Shown here: positions 1 to 12,676 of the stretch, one piece after another
Layout: each line of letters begins with the position of its first letter
Position numbering within the stretch: position 1 is the stretch's first letter
From: Morella rubra
Lineage: Eukaryota > Streptophyta > Magnoliopsida > Fagales > Myricaceae
Direction: 5' to 3'
Assembly (NCBI GenBank): GCA_003952965.2
Contig: CM025856.1
Coordinates: 431,697 to 495,696, forward strand
DNA: 64,000 bases
The notes under the pieces: generated by a model
The model's database searches: none
Told to the model about the DNA's origin: nothing
The model's input: the letters and a program-made list of their open reading frames with translations, nothing else
Made by a program: the position numbers and the translations under genes

Positions 1-137
1 AAGGTAAAGCAGCGGCGCATATGCTGCGTCACGACGTCCATGTTCGGCAATTGTCGGGCCTCGACGATTCTCAGGTCCAGGTCACCGTGGAGGTAAATGA
101 CCTTCCGCTGCCGCTCTGTACCGGACTCTTCGGCCAT
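1..137 (-). CDS. Phospholipase D delta-type, 5' end only (runs off left edge)
   Basis: This is the first 137 bases of a phospholipase D coding region, with the ATG at 135-137 on the minus strand and the frame running out of the window at base 1. The visible residues start MAEESGTERQRKVIYLHGD and continue into the start of a C2 domain, where plant PLDs bind calcium and phospholipid. As far as I compared it by eye, the stretch is base-for-base the same as 2578-2714, the start of the truncated copy to the right. The functional gene, if there is one, continues to the left, because only there could the HKD catalytic half lie. Whether this copy is intact cannot be seen here. Confidence 0.75.
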   Translation of the reverse strand, partial: MAEESGTERQRKVIYLHGDLDLRIVEARQLPNMDVVTQHMRRCFT

Positions 138-537
138 TCAGGTTATGATGTGGAAACAACTGAGATCACACACTGTAACAACAGAAATTGATGAAGCAGG
201 GAGAGGGAGGAAAAGCGAGGGAAGAGAGAGTTAGAGAGAAAGTGAAGGAAGAAAGGAAAGAAAGGAATACCTGAAGGCAAAGGGTGAAAAGGTTTGCGGA
301 TAATATTCTTACTTGTTGCAGAGAGTTTCGACCTCGTGGCGCCAGGGGATCCAGTCCCTTATTTTAATACTATTTCGAAAAACAAAGTTGGAGCTTTTGG
401 AGATGGAAATTGGAAAGAATTTGGAATGGATTCCATGCGAGGACCGAGGAGAAAATGAGTAGGATAAGGTGAAGTGGGCCAAAAGGGGGTAGCAGTTGCA
501 GAGGAGATAGTCATTGCCATTTACAAAGTGCGTGAAG
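1..537. repeat. Direct duplication, left copy (partner 2578-3114)
   Basis: Bases 1-537 match 2578-3114 at a constant offset of 2577, with no difference in the stretches I compared. The identity covers the PLD start codon, the purine-rich leader and about 400 bases of upstream DNA. It stops sharply after position 537 (3114 in the partner). The left limit is the window edge, so the true length is unknown. Confidence 0.92.
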
Positions 538-799
538 TTCATCAACAACTACCTCAAGCACATGAACATACGATCATAAGTTTAGCTAGTTGTCCAGCTA
601 AAAATAAAGACCAATGGGAACAGATAACAGGACTGATTTTAGTATTCCATGTATAATGTTGCTTTTTCTTACTTCATAAGGTTTAACAATTAAGAAGTCA
701 ATCAATAAGGAGGAGATGAACCTTGATTACTAAAGGTTGTATAAAAAAAGGTTCAGCTAAGGAATACATTTAATATAGTTCTGAGCTGTCACGTGAGAC

Positions 800-1004
800 G
801 GGGATGTTCGTTTGGGAATTTGTAGGGTTCCAGATCAGAGAAAACTCTTGCTTAACGGCATGGGATTGCATGCGTAAGTTGTTAAAAGGGATTGAAAAAA
901 AGGTAATAAAGTGTTGTATTGGAATACGTGTGTTTTGTGATATTTAATTGTAAATATAAAAGTAGAATGCAAATCCTAAAAAAAATGGGCAACCGAACAT
1001 GATT
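800..1004. repeat. PIF/Harbinger-like MITE, possible
   Basis: The left end reads GGGGATGTTCGTTTGGG. The right end, reverse-complemented, reads GGAATCATGTTCGGTTG, so the two form an imperfect terminal inverted repeat around ATGTTCG. That TIR style is known from PIF/Harbinger MITEs. The interior (about 878-985) closely resembles 58020-58140, next to the captured sucrose-phosphate synthase fragment, so it belongs to a dispersed family. The exact ends and target duplication are uncertain. Confidence 0.45.
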
Positions 1005-1162
1005 CCAAACCCAATACAAGGAAAACATGATGAAACCTGTAAACGCCAACCTAAGAAAGTTCAAAATAGATAAACACCATTTAAAAATTAAAAAATTAAG
1101 AAAAGACCATTTGAGAACGAATAAAGAAAAAAAAATCTACTAAAAAACCAATTGAAGCTCGC

Positions 1163-2714
1163 CTTTTGCTTGACATAGCTCAGCTTACTGCTAGGGTAGC
1201 GAGGTGACAGCACACATATGACTGATGAGTGCTTGAAAAATTTCCTGATTTCTTCGTCGTGCGTCTGCATAACTCCTTTCTGCAATCAATGCCATTTCAC
1301 ATTACAACTCAAATGTACAGATCCCCCGGTTAGTAGTTAGCACAAAGACCTCCTCAGTTGCTTGAACAAAAACATTGATGATAAAATCAATGGCCCTCAT
1401 GATCACCTTGAGAAAACAAAAACTTTAATAGAGCTACTAACGGCTAGTTTGGTTGTCCATAGGGGGGGCCCACCATACGTTAATCTTACCAGATCATCTA
1501 ATACAGAAAGCCCATTCTTTAAATTGGGCCATTCATGAAGCACCAGTTTCACTGCCCAGAGACAACAGATCTTGAGACGTCAATATCTTATTCTTACCCA
1601 TTAAAAGGTATGATAAGATTCTAAACACCCAGCCTTAAAGTTACCTACCCAGCCTTAAAGTTACCTAACTTACGTTAACTATATATATTTAGGATCCTAA
1701 TCACAGTCCAATTACGAAAGGCATCTTGGTCAGAAAAATAGAGAGAACAAATTACGCCATGCTCACCGTTTTGATCAATAACTTGTCGTGAGAGGTCTTG
1801 TCGTCCCAAACCAGCAACAAAACACGCACGCCCTCTTCGGACTTGTACTTGAGCAACTCACCGAGAGTTAAATTGCCACCGCGCGGCAACTGACGGGTTT
1901 GCTCCCGAACCAGCCTTACTTGATGGTAAATGGACCACCCGATTATGTAAATCAAATGGTGAGCATCCGAGATAGCATAGCAAAGGTCCTCCCAGCACTT
2001 CTCTTGTTTGAAAACCTTCCCATCATCCAACTCAATCTCTGGCAACATTCTGTCCAGCACGTGCGCGTCTTGGTACAATGTCGTGGAGCAACCTCTCCTC
2101 AGCGGGAAGTATGTGTGCCTCACGCCCTTGTGCTCTGGATCGCCCGCAATGCCATGCTGGTACAGCGGGTTTTTCTCGAACGGGGTGAACTTCATCTCGA
2201 GCCGCAGCCCGGGCTCCAGTTTCTGCGGCTTCCCAGGAGGACATTCTATCGGGAACCAGTCGGCGATGAGCTCGCCGGACGCAATAATCCGAGCCGAAAT
2301 TCTGACGGTGCCAATGAGCTCGGCGCCGAAGAGGTCGTCATCTTTGACCTCGAACTCCAGGTTAGTTGTTGGGTGGGCTAGCGGGATGTAGAAGCTCTCG
2401 TTCCACCGAGGGTTCTGGGTATTCTTAAGGACACGTGTGCGAGCCAAGGTGGCATGTGGGACCGTGACTTTGACGTAAGGGTCGCTGGTGATGATCTTGC
2501 TGTGGTGTTTGACCTTGCGGTCGTCCCCACGACCGTCGGATTCGGCGGCGCTGTCAGGGAGTTTGATAGTATCACATAAGGTAAAGCAGCGGCGCATATG
2601 CTGCGTCACGACGTCCATGTTCGGCAATTGTCGGGCCTCGACGATTCTCAGGTCCAGGTCACCGTGGAGGTAAATGACCTTCCGCTGCCGCTCTGTACCG
2701 GACTCTTCGGCCAT
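1163..2714 (-). pseudogene. Truncated phospholipase D delta-type gene, two exons, no catalytic HKD motifs
   Basis: Exon 1 is 1767-2714 (316 codons; donor GT at 1766-1765). Exon 2 is about 1163-1279 (39 codons; acceptor AG at 1281-1280). Exon 1 encodes the N-terminal C2 domain (HGDLDLRIVEARQLPNMD, then SDPYVKV and ARTRVLKNTQNPRWNE) and the first part of the catalytic region (KCWEDLCYAISDAHHLIYI, GVRVLLLVWDDKTSHDK). Exon 2 continues GVMQTHDEEIRKFFKHSS and ends at the KQK that precedes the first HKD motif in plant PLD delta. Neither HxKxxxxD motif follows: the sequence becomes a MITE and then the second copy of the 5' end. Plant PLD delta is about 860 residues, so more than half is missing and it cannot be active as a lipase. 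A GC donor (AAG then GCGAGC) would be needed to end exon 2 at 1163. No stop or frameshift is seen in what remains. Confidence 0.85.
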
Positions 2715-3114
2715 TCAGGTTATGATGTGGAAACAACTGAGATCACACACTGTAACAACAGAAATTGATGAAGCAGGGAGAGGGAGGAAAAGCGAGGGAA
2801 GAGAGAGTTAGAGAGAAAGTGAAGGAAGAAAGGAAAGAAAGGAATACCTGAAGGCAAAGGGTGAAAAGGTTTGCGGATAATATTCTTACTTGTTGCAGAG
2901 AGTTTCGACCTCGTGGCGCCAGGGGATCCAGTCCCTTATTTTAATACTATTTCGAAAAACAAAGTTGGAGCTTTTGGAGATGGAAATTGGAAAGAATTTG
3001 GAATGGATTCCATGCGAGGACCGAGGAGAAAATGAGTAGGATAAGGTGAAGTGGGCCAAAAGGGGGTAGCAGTTGCAGAGGAGATAGTCATTGCCATTTA
3101 CAAAGTGCGTGAAG
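2578..3114. repeat. Direct duplication, right copy (partner 1-537)
   Basis: This is the second copy of the block at 1-537. It covers the first 137 coding bases of the truncated PLD gene and its upstream leader, including a purine-rich tract at about 2770-2850. Sequence beyond 3114 is unrelated to that beyond 537. Confidence 0.92.
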
Positions 3115-5680
3115 ATCACAAAATTAACATCAACGTATGACTGGTGCGACTACGGTTTGGACTCTGGAAGTGGGAGTGGGAAGTTTCTGGGTGGACATGA
3201 AAGGGGAGAACATGTAAGTCCTGTGTACGATCATAACCCAAAAAGGAAAAGGGGTTGGCCGAACACCTCTTGGTCACCGATTGCACTCAAATGGGTGGTT
3301 AGTTGTTGGTCGTTGGATGTCGGAGCTTTCTTAGCAAAGCTAGAAACTAGAAAGCCTTCCCGACAAAAAACAAAAATATGGAAAACCTCTTGCTTTAACT
3401 TTCCTTGACAATGAAAGGCGCCCATATAATCATTATGACCATGCACAGACATATGAATAACTATATATATATATATATATTACTATCTCCTCAATTAATT
3501 ATTTAACTGGAAAATTAATGAAGAGATGTTGATTCCGAACACCAGATTAGCGAGACCAGAGTATTCTAAGTGACTATTTGACACGGTATAATGTTGCTTT
3601 AAAGGGTTTTTTCTTTAGAGTATTGTTTGGAAAGAGAGTTACGTTTTAATTTTTTTTTCGAATGATAAGGTTTCAAAATGGTTTCGGTAAAAAAGACTTG
3701 TTTGGTTGATTAAGTTTTAAAATTTATTTATATTATTTTTTATTTAACAATATTATTATTTTAGCTATCATGATATTTTAAAAAAATAACAACAAATAAA
3801 AAGTAAATTAATTTACAAAAGCAGAAGAAAGTATAAAAAAATATTAAAAATATTTACACAAAAAAAAAAAGATTATAACTTTTTAGGAAATAACAAAAAA
3901 TATTCATAAAAATTAAAAAAACCAAATAAAAATCGCGGAAATTTTTATAAAATAAATAAATAAGGAATTTCAAAAATAATAAAAAGCTATAAATAATAAA
4001 GATATATTAATTTTTTTTTAAAAAAAAAAACTTAATAATACTTGGATACTATAATATATTAATAATTATCGACCTTATTACGAAAAATGGGGCCACAAAG
4101 CCCCATGCTTCGGATGCTGTACTTCTCTTATTCTGCATGGTACTGAGTGGGTTCAAAAGCTACTTTTTTTTTTTTATAAAGGTTCAAAAGCTACTTGGTT
4201 TCGCAAGCCATTGGCTCTAGCGATGGATGACTCTTTATCAAAGGACACAACATAATATTCAGTTAACACCCATTTTAAGATGCCAAGAAAAGGAAAAAAA
4301 AATAGAAAAAAAAAAAATGGAATTTATATTTTTTTTTTTTTTTTTTCTGGTAAGCCCCTATCTTAAGACTTTGGATGAGGATCGAGGGCCAGAAAACCAT
4401 CAAAAATCGAAGTAGAACCACACAGCACCAAGCCTAGAGGTTAAGAGCAGAGTTAACAGGCCCAGCTCAGCCCAGCCCGGTGAGTTTCAGTTGAAGACCC
4501 AGTGATGAGTAACTCAGCTCGGGCCTTGGATCAAGCCTGTTAGATCCAACCAGGTTTCGCCTACTGATTCAACGACTGACCCGATTACCCAATCGCTTGG
4601 CCCTGTCGATTCTCTTTTGTGTTTAGAGACACTGATAAGCTCACGAAAAGGCAACATGTTTTTCTAATTATAGTTAGACTGAGCCAAGTGCGGCGGTGGA
4701 ATTTCCTGCCCAAATTGGACAAATTCAAGATTGTTATAAAGAACAAAATTACACCGATTGAATGGGTTTTCTACCCCTTATAATGATCACTTGCACCAAC
4801 AGTGAGTGAGGCCAAGCTTACAGTCTACTCCATAGTAGGAGGTTCACTAACAGTACTTGGACTGAACTATAAAGGACAGATGCATCAGATATCAGAAGAA
4901 GGGACTATACAAATACAAAGCCAAGGTCTCAGTCAAAGGTATCAGCCTATGCCGACTATGCTTGTCTAAATTCCCGGGTGTGACGGCCGAGTTTCCGTGT
5001 TTCCACATCAGCAAGCCCATTTCTGTCCACTACAGATTAACTACACATGAAAAAACGAAACACAAGTCAGCATTGTATTCATTACCTCATACATTCTGGT
5101 AATTGAGTAAAAAACTGATTGTGACGGGGAAATGGTTCATCTGGCACACAACAGATCACAAAGCCAAGAGAACCCCCGTTCAAATGAACCACTCCCCTGC
5201 TCGATCCAGACTCTAGTTTTTTTCTTTTCTCGGCCATAACTTCAACATAACAGAACCATATGAACTGTTGTTTATACTTCGAATTCAGTTATTGAAGCTT
5301 TTTACACTTTGAATTCAGTTATTGAGGCTAGGACCTACAATCGTTACCCCTAGAAAATGACCAAATTGGCTTCACTCAGCTCTGTTAAACCAAGGACAAA
5401 TAACATCAATCTCACGTCAGGAACTAGACAAGCAGCATAGACATGGATGTTTGCATATGCTGAAATGGCATAGAACCAGATCTGACGCAGGCATACATGC
5501 ACAACTTCCTGTCTAATTTCAGACAAAACAGAAGAGAATAGAAAATATTGATCCAAATTCTTACAAGCAAGTCAAATGGAAACATAAATATCAGAGCTTC
5601 ATTTCTACAGATGTAGTAATGAGAAGAGAGCTTGAAAAGAATATACCATTTCCTTCCATTCAAGCTATCAGTGATATGGC
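3115..5680. other. Intergenic, AT-rich, no gene seen
   Basis: The stretch contains an (AT)n tract at about 3463-3480, a very AT-rich segment at 3600-4080 and poly-T/poly-A runs near 4160 and 4280-4345. The short phrase 'ggttcaaaagctact' is repeated at about 4149 and 4182. The right part, about 5340-5680, is probably RPB1 3' untranslated region. No conserved open frame was recognised. Confidence 0.6.
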
Positions 5681-8600
5681 TCAACGAGTGCTCCTGTCAT
5701 CTTTTTCACTTCTGTCATCTTTATTGCTCGTTTGAGGAGTATATTGGCTTGTAGATGACGGTGAGTACCCAGGTTGACTCGGTGAGTACCCTGCACTTGG
5801 ACTGCATCCGGTTGGGAGAGGAGATATGTAAGAAATTTATTAGTACCAATTACTCCAACAAAAAGATTACAAGAGCTATTACAAGAACAAATATCGCTTC
5901 TCAGCTTACCTGTATGGGGGAGAACTTGGGCTGTAGTCAGGACTCACTCCAGAGTTGTATGGGCTAGAAGGCAAAATATGAAACATCATTTCAGACATTT
6001 TTTAGATTCAAATGAAGAGGTATATGTAAGATTAGCAAAAACAATTTGGGGGGATTAAAATTGCTTGTGTACATCTCTCCATTCCATAACTTAAAACAAT
6101 TAAATATCTGTAATAGATCAAGTTCACAACATCATCAACCCATGCTGTCTTAAGTACTACTATATTAATTCTCTTCGTCGCACCCTCAAAACATAGACAC
6201 ACAAACTAAAGACAACAAATCTGAGAAGGATTAACTTCCCCCAATATTAAATGTTTCGATGAGAGAATAACAGTAACAGACCCGCCCCGCAAAAAAAAAA
6301 AAGAACATACACAAAACAAACAACCAAAAATACACAAAAAGGTACACCCAAATAAAGAGGACACTGCTCAAGTTGTTAGTTGATTTCACACAATAATGAG
6401 TTATATATCCCATTAAACAACCAAGCCAATCATCACCAATTGAGGCAGACAATTAGAAAGTTTGAACTTGATATGCATGCCGCATATGGCGCTATATATA
6501 AAGGTAAAAAGAGGACCGAGAACATTTTTGCTACAAAATAGTAACTTACCTGCTTGGACTATACGTTGGGCTTGAGGGAGAATACGATGGGGATGTCGGT
6601 GAATATGATGGTGATGTTGGGCTACACCAGAAATTGAAAGGTCAAAGCATGTTAGACTGGGCAAAAGTAAATCACCATACTTTGGAAAACCACGCACACA
6701 ACACTAGTCAAGACAAAACTGGGACAATTCGGCTAGCAGCTGAAAATGGAATATGGAAATGTAAAAACAATTACAATAAGCAGCTAGCATCATCAAGCAC
6801 ACAGTACACCGAAACAATCAACACTTGTTATATTTTCCAATATAGATACCTGTAATTGGGAGACGTAGGGCTATATGGACTCGATGGCGTCAATCTCGGG
6901 CTGCTCGGTGAGTATGCCAGTGAAGGACTATATTTAGCCGACTGAGGATTATAACTTGGAGATGTAGGGCTATAGCTGGGTGAAGTTGGGCTATAGCTTG
7001 GTGAGGTTGGGCTATAACCTGGTGAGGTGGGGCTATAAGCAGGCGAGGTCGGGCTGTATGAAGGAGATGTGGGGCTGTAAGAGGGTGAGGTTGGGCTGTA
7101 AGAGGGTGAGGTTGGGCTGTAGGAAGGTGAAGTTGGGCTGTAAGAAGGTGAAGTGGGGCTATATGATGGGGATGTGGGGCTATATGCAGGTGAAGTGGGG
7201 CTGTATGCAGGTGATGTTGGGCTGTATGCAGGTGAAGTGGGGCTATAGCTAGGTGAAGTTGGGCTGTAAGTGGGAGAGGTGGGGCTGTAGCTTGGGGAGG
7301 TTGGGCTGTAGCTTGGAGAAGTGGGGCTATAGCTGGGAGAGGTGGGAGAGTAGGATGGACTTGTAGGGGAATAGGCCGGACTGGTTGGGCTATAACCCGG
7401 AGAACTAGGACTATAGGTGGGGGATGTTGGGCTATACCCAGGAGAGGTGGGGCTATACCCAGGTGATGTAGGACTATATCCGGGGGATGATGGACTATAG
7501 CCTGGAGATGATGGGCTGTAGCCTGGAGATGAAGCAGGAGAAAACGCCATTCCACCAACATAAGGAGAAAACTGAGCATCTGTAATGGGTGAGAGTCTGA
7601 GATTTGGGCTCAGCAAATAATTTGGAGACATCAAGCCCTCATGATATGGAGTTCCTGAGACTGGAGAGCGGGAAGGTGTCATGCCAAAATCTAGACCATC
7701 CATGTAACTAGGTAGCTGGAGTTCAATAGCATTCTTCAACATCTCATCATTGAGATACAAGGCACAGTCTCCAGTGCCAATAGGTGCAAGCTGACCTAGC
7801 ATTATGTTCTCAGTAACACCCCTCAGAAAATCTGTTTCAGCATACACTGCTGCATCAAGAAGAATGTCCACCGTTTCTTCAAATGAGCATCTCATCATCG
7901 GCCCAGTATCATTTCGATTGATGCCATGACGGGTGATGGCCATTAAATGGCCACGATAGGTCATTGTATCACACAGGATAGCCAGATGGCGGTAATTCAC
8001 ATAAGATCCATCAAAAGATATAACAACCCGCAATTCATCAAGCAGGGACCGACGAACTGCCTCAATTCCAAGAACTTCAATAACTTCGATCAAATGATTG
8101 CTTGTGGTCCTCCTCGCATCAATGTCTTCATGGCACATAACAGCCAAAAGATTGACTCCTTCTGTATCCAACATCCATTCTTGTTCTGGTTTAAATCCTT
8201 CATTCTCATCAAACCTGTTTATCTTACACTGCTTGATAAACACCTTGTTGATATCAGGAATACCTCGAAGAGCCATTTCAGTCAGCATGTTACTCTCAAT
8301 CTTCTTCAGGAAGACATCGTCTTCAGCAGATTCATCCTGCAGTTCCCCCTTTGGTGCTTCATCATTCATGATACGGATACGAAGGATCAGTTTTTCAGCA
8401 TTGTCATCATTAAATATACAAGTCAAATCATCATCGAATTCAAGGTTGATCTTCTCAGCGATGTCAGCCATGCTCAACTTTTTATCCACCATCATTTCGC
8501 GATTCAATTCTATGCGAAGCAACCAAGGGGAGATTTTTTCAGGGGCAACCTCTTCATCAGGCATTTCATAATAGGATCTGACAAAATCGACATCCTCTTC

Positions 8601-11600
8601 AATTATGGTGCTCATGGGGTCAGGATCGTACCATACTTCTGTAGCCTGTGTTACACTTCGGAGAGTAGTGTATTCCAAAGCACATTGAACATTCTTTGCC
8701 CTCTCCTTAGTTTTACAAACTTCAGGCTTCAGGTAGACGGAGAGCGAAGGTGTTTTGATCCTCTTTGCTACATTAATGATTTCCCTCAACCTGGGAACAC
8801 CAAGAGTGACATTCTTCGCACTGACACCAGCATAGTGGAAAGTGTTTAGAGTCATCTGTGTAGCAGGCTCGCCAATAGATTGTGCAGCAACACAACCAAT
8901 CATTTCCCCAGGTGCTACAAGTGACTGTAGGAAGCGTGACTCTATCTCCCCAATAACCCACTCAAATGCTTCACGAGTAAGCTTGTACTCCTCCAATACC
9001 CTCTTACTGGCAAAAGTGCTGCGTAGCAAAATACTAAAAAAGAGGGTAGCATTCTTCTGAGCTTCAACACTCAACAAATCATCTCCTGGTACAACCTTCA
9101 GCCTCTCTTGGAGCTTATCAACAGCTTCCACGATTTCCATTGGGTGCATATCAGAATGCCTTCGAGGGTCAATCTTAAAAATCTTCTGCGCATTCCATAT
9201 AAGCCTCTTGAGGTTGACAGGTAACGGCCAAGAATTATCACCAGTGGTGGCAATTTCTGTTCCAAGTTGGTACCTGTCAGCTTCAAGTTTCTGAACTTCG
9301 GCATCAAACACATTGCGGAACTCCCTGATGGTTTTCAAGTCTTCAATGTGTTCTTGCATCATATAATCTGGGTTCCAGTGTTCATCATCGAACTCATACC
9401 TGAATACTCGCTCAAATTCTAATTTTTTCATTTTCAAAGAATCCAACCTCTGTGATTCGATCCACACAGCATCCATCCCATCCTCCCCATACAGAAATTG
9501 AATAACATCACCCAAAGAGTTCCGTACAGTTCCATCATATTTGACCATGATATCTTCCATAGCTTTTACAAGTCGCCTTTGGATATATCCAGTCTCAGAA
9601 GTCTTCACTGCAGTATCAATAAGACCTTCCCTACCTCCCATGGCATGGAAAAAGAACTCTTGTGGGGTCAATCCACGAAGGTATGAGTTCTCCACAAACC
9701 CACGACTTTCTGGCCCATAATCATCTTTGGTGAAATGGGGCAATGTCCGGTCTATGAAACCGTATGGTATTCGCTTACCCTCAACATTCTGCTGCCCAAC
9801 ACAAGCAGTCATCTGAGATATGTTGATGAAACTTCCTTTGGATCCTGCAGTAACCATAGCCTTCAGATTGTTACTCTCAGATAAACTCTTCTGAGCACTA
9901 CTTCCTGCATCATCACGGGCCCTATTCAATGTCTGGAAACAGCCAATATATTTAGTTAGAATAATCCAGAAAGCAGCAAAAAACAGGGAAGAATATGCAA
10001 AAGAACTTTGAGTCAGGACCTGGTTCACTTTGTTTTCAAAAGATTCCATCATAGTACGTCCAGGTTCAGGTTCTAGCTCCCTAGCTTGGGCTTTCCTGAT
10101 AAGTTCTTTCACTTCATTTTTGGCCTTAGAAATAGTATCATTAATTGTTTCCATTGTTGCTGCATCGGCAATTGTATCTCCAATCCCAATGCTAAAACCA
10201 TTCTGCAAAAGCCAATAATTAACAAGCCACTGCACATGACCCAGGAATTTGCGGGCTGCATCAGGACCAACCTCTTCCCTGTATTACAAAAATCACATTG
10301 TACAAAAATTAAGTGAAGAGGAACTTTAGGAGACATTCATAGCACAGAACTCTATGTTTTACTACCGATACTCCGTATGGGTGTATTTGAGCATAAACTT
10401 CCAACAAAAGGTGAAGATCACGTTTCATTAGAACAGATGGGAACATCTCTAATGATAAGCTTTAGTAAAAAGAAATCTTCTTTCCCCACCCTCATGTTAT
10501 TATCAGCTTAAAAGGGAAAAAAAAAATAGAGAAATTTTATATTTACCCACTGGATTTGACAAGATTTTGAAAAACTCACTGGTTTCTAAAAAAATCTTAA
10601 ACTCACTAGGTTTGGGCCATTAGTACAATAGGTCACTCAACCCAACTCCGTTAAAATGATTTAACGGAAATTTTTTTTATCTCAATAAAAACTCGCCACA
10701 TGTCATAAAAGCCAAAAAAATTAAATTAAATTCGAAATTTAAAATTAGCTTTTGAGACACGTGGCAAGTTGTGATTGAGAAAAAAAAATTCTGTCAAATC
10801 ACCTTAACAGAGTTGAGCTGAGTGATCTATTGTGCTAACGGCCAAAACCTAGTGAGTTTTAAGATTTTTTTTTTTAAACCCAGTGAGTTTTTCAAAATAG
10901 CGTCAAAAACCACCAAATAAAATTTCCCCAAAAAAATAGTCAATTTTGGAAAGTCCCCATCAAAACGAAAATGGCTCAACAAATTTTGGCTGAGACGATG
11001 TCTTGAAGTCTAAATCAGACAAAATATACTACGCCTAAAAACTGTGAGCACATAACTAAATGTATAAAAAACATACCATATAACGTGTATAAGACTTCCT
11101 GAAGATGTCCCAAGAGTCTTCTTGCAAAGAGTTCCGGCAAGTAGCTCCCCCCTTTCAATTCTCACTTGTGTGTCCCCAGGAGTTATGAATCCTGTTTCTG
11201 ACTCCGCGTGCCAGGCAGAAGTCCGGGTGAGATTTATCTGCTTTGGTATAATAAGATTGAAAACTTGTTTTCCAGTCCAATAAGGCCCTGGCTTCAAAAT
11301 TGCAGGAGCTGGAATTTTCCCATCAAAGTCCTCCCACCACATCAAGATGTTCATGAATACATCCTACAGAAACAAGCCGAAGTTAGACTCCCAGAAAGGT
11401 CCATAAAAAATAACAATATCAAAGCAATCAGAACAAGAAACATATATCCCTCACTGTCACCTTTGATATTAACGTGTCCCTCTTAGTGATTTTCCGGCAT
11501 CCCAAAAGCGTATCCTGCACTATTCCCATAACAGGCCGATTTGCTTGAGGAGAAACAATGCATTTAGGCACCATCATTAGCTCCAACACCTCTGCTCTAG

Positions 11601-12636
11601 TTTCAAATGACTGAGGAACGTGCATATTCATTTCATCACCATCGAAATCAGCATTGTATGGTGAAGTAACAGACAAATTCAGCCTGAATGTTGAGTATGG
11701 CATAATCTTGATTCTATGCCCCATAATAGACATTTTATGAAGACTAGGTTGACGATTAAAGAGAACAAAGTCTCCATCATTTAAATGTCGCTCCACCTGC
11801 AACCATGAGAATGAAAGCTGAAACAGAGGGTAAAAATAGAGAATAATTAAAATCCATTAAGGAAACAAGACGCTGCCTTATATCCAAGCTCCAGATGGTG
11901 ATCACTACTCTTCTTCAAGTAACGGAGATCTAGCCTCTGCCCATCATCCCTTATGATGTACTTGGCACCAGTTTTACCGGGTGGAGGATGAGGCCCGTAT
12001 TCAACAAGCTCTTTCAACCTGTTTCATTGAAAACGGTTTACCAACCTCTCACCAAAACAACAGGGCACAGAACAACAGGAGGTTTGGTATCCCTTAAAAA
12101 AAAAATTACATACCTTTCAATGTTATATGGAGTAACAGTCTCTGGATATGTGAGATTTAGAGCAATACTCCATGGTACTCCCAATTCATCTATATTAATG
12201 TTCGGATCCGGAGTAATAACAGTTCGTGCAGAAAAATCCACACGTTTCCCCATCAAGTTACCTCTTATCCGACCTTCCTTTGCCTTAAGCCTACTACATA
12301 TAGATTTAATAGGTCTCCCCGATCTCTGAGTAGCCTGTAGGGTGAAGAAATGCCTCAGTTGATGCATAAAATCATATGTCTAAAAGACACGTATATATGT
12401 TTTAGCAGCCATACCCTCGGCTGTCCAGGCAACTCATTGTCAAAGTATGTGGCTACATGGAATTGAAGCAACTGTGCAAACTCTGAAATTATATGAGCCG
12501 GGGCCCCATTCCTCTCTTGTTTTCTCAGATTCTCATTGTGCCTTATAATCATCGCCAGCTGATGGGTCAAATCATCCTGCACTTAACAAAACATTAAGTC
12601 AGAACTGACCAAACATCATAAGAAGCGTTGAACAAC

Positions 12637-12676
<40 letters not shown>

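Noticed and set aside
309-548. 79-codon minus frame and its twin at 2886-3119
   Set aside because: It lies in the duplicated PLD upstream region. The identical twin only reflects the duplication, and the sequence has no recognised motif.
6890-7579. Open frames on both strands across the RPB1 C-terminal domain, including 6980-7252 plus
   Set aside because: They are alternative translations of the 21-base heptad repeat. The 21-base period keeps other frames open by construction.
7947-8849. 300-codon plus-strand open frame
   Set aside because: It is antisense to highly conserved RPB1 coding sequence and has no domain of its own.
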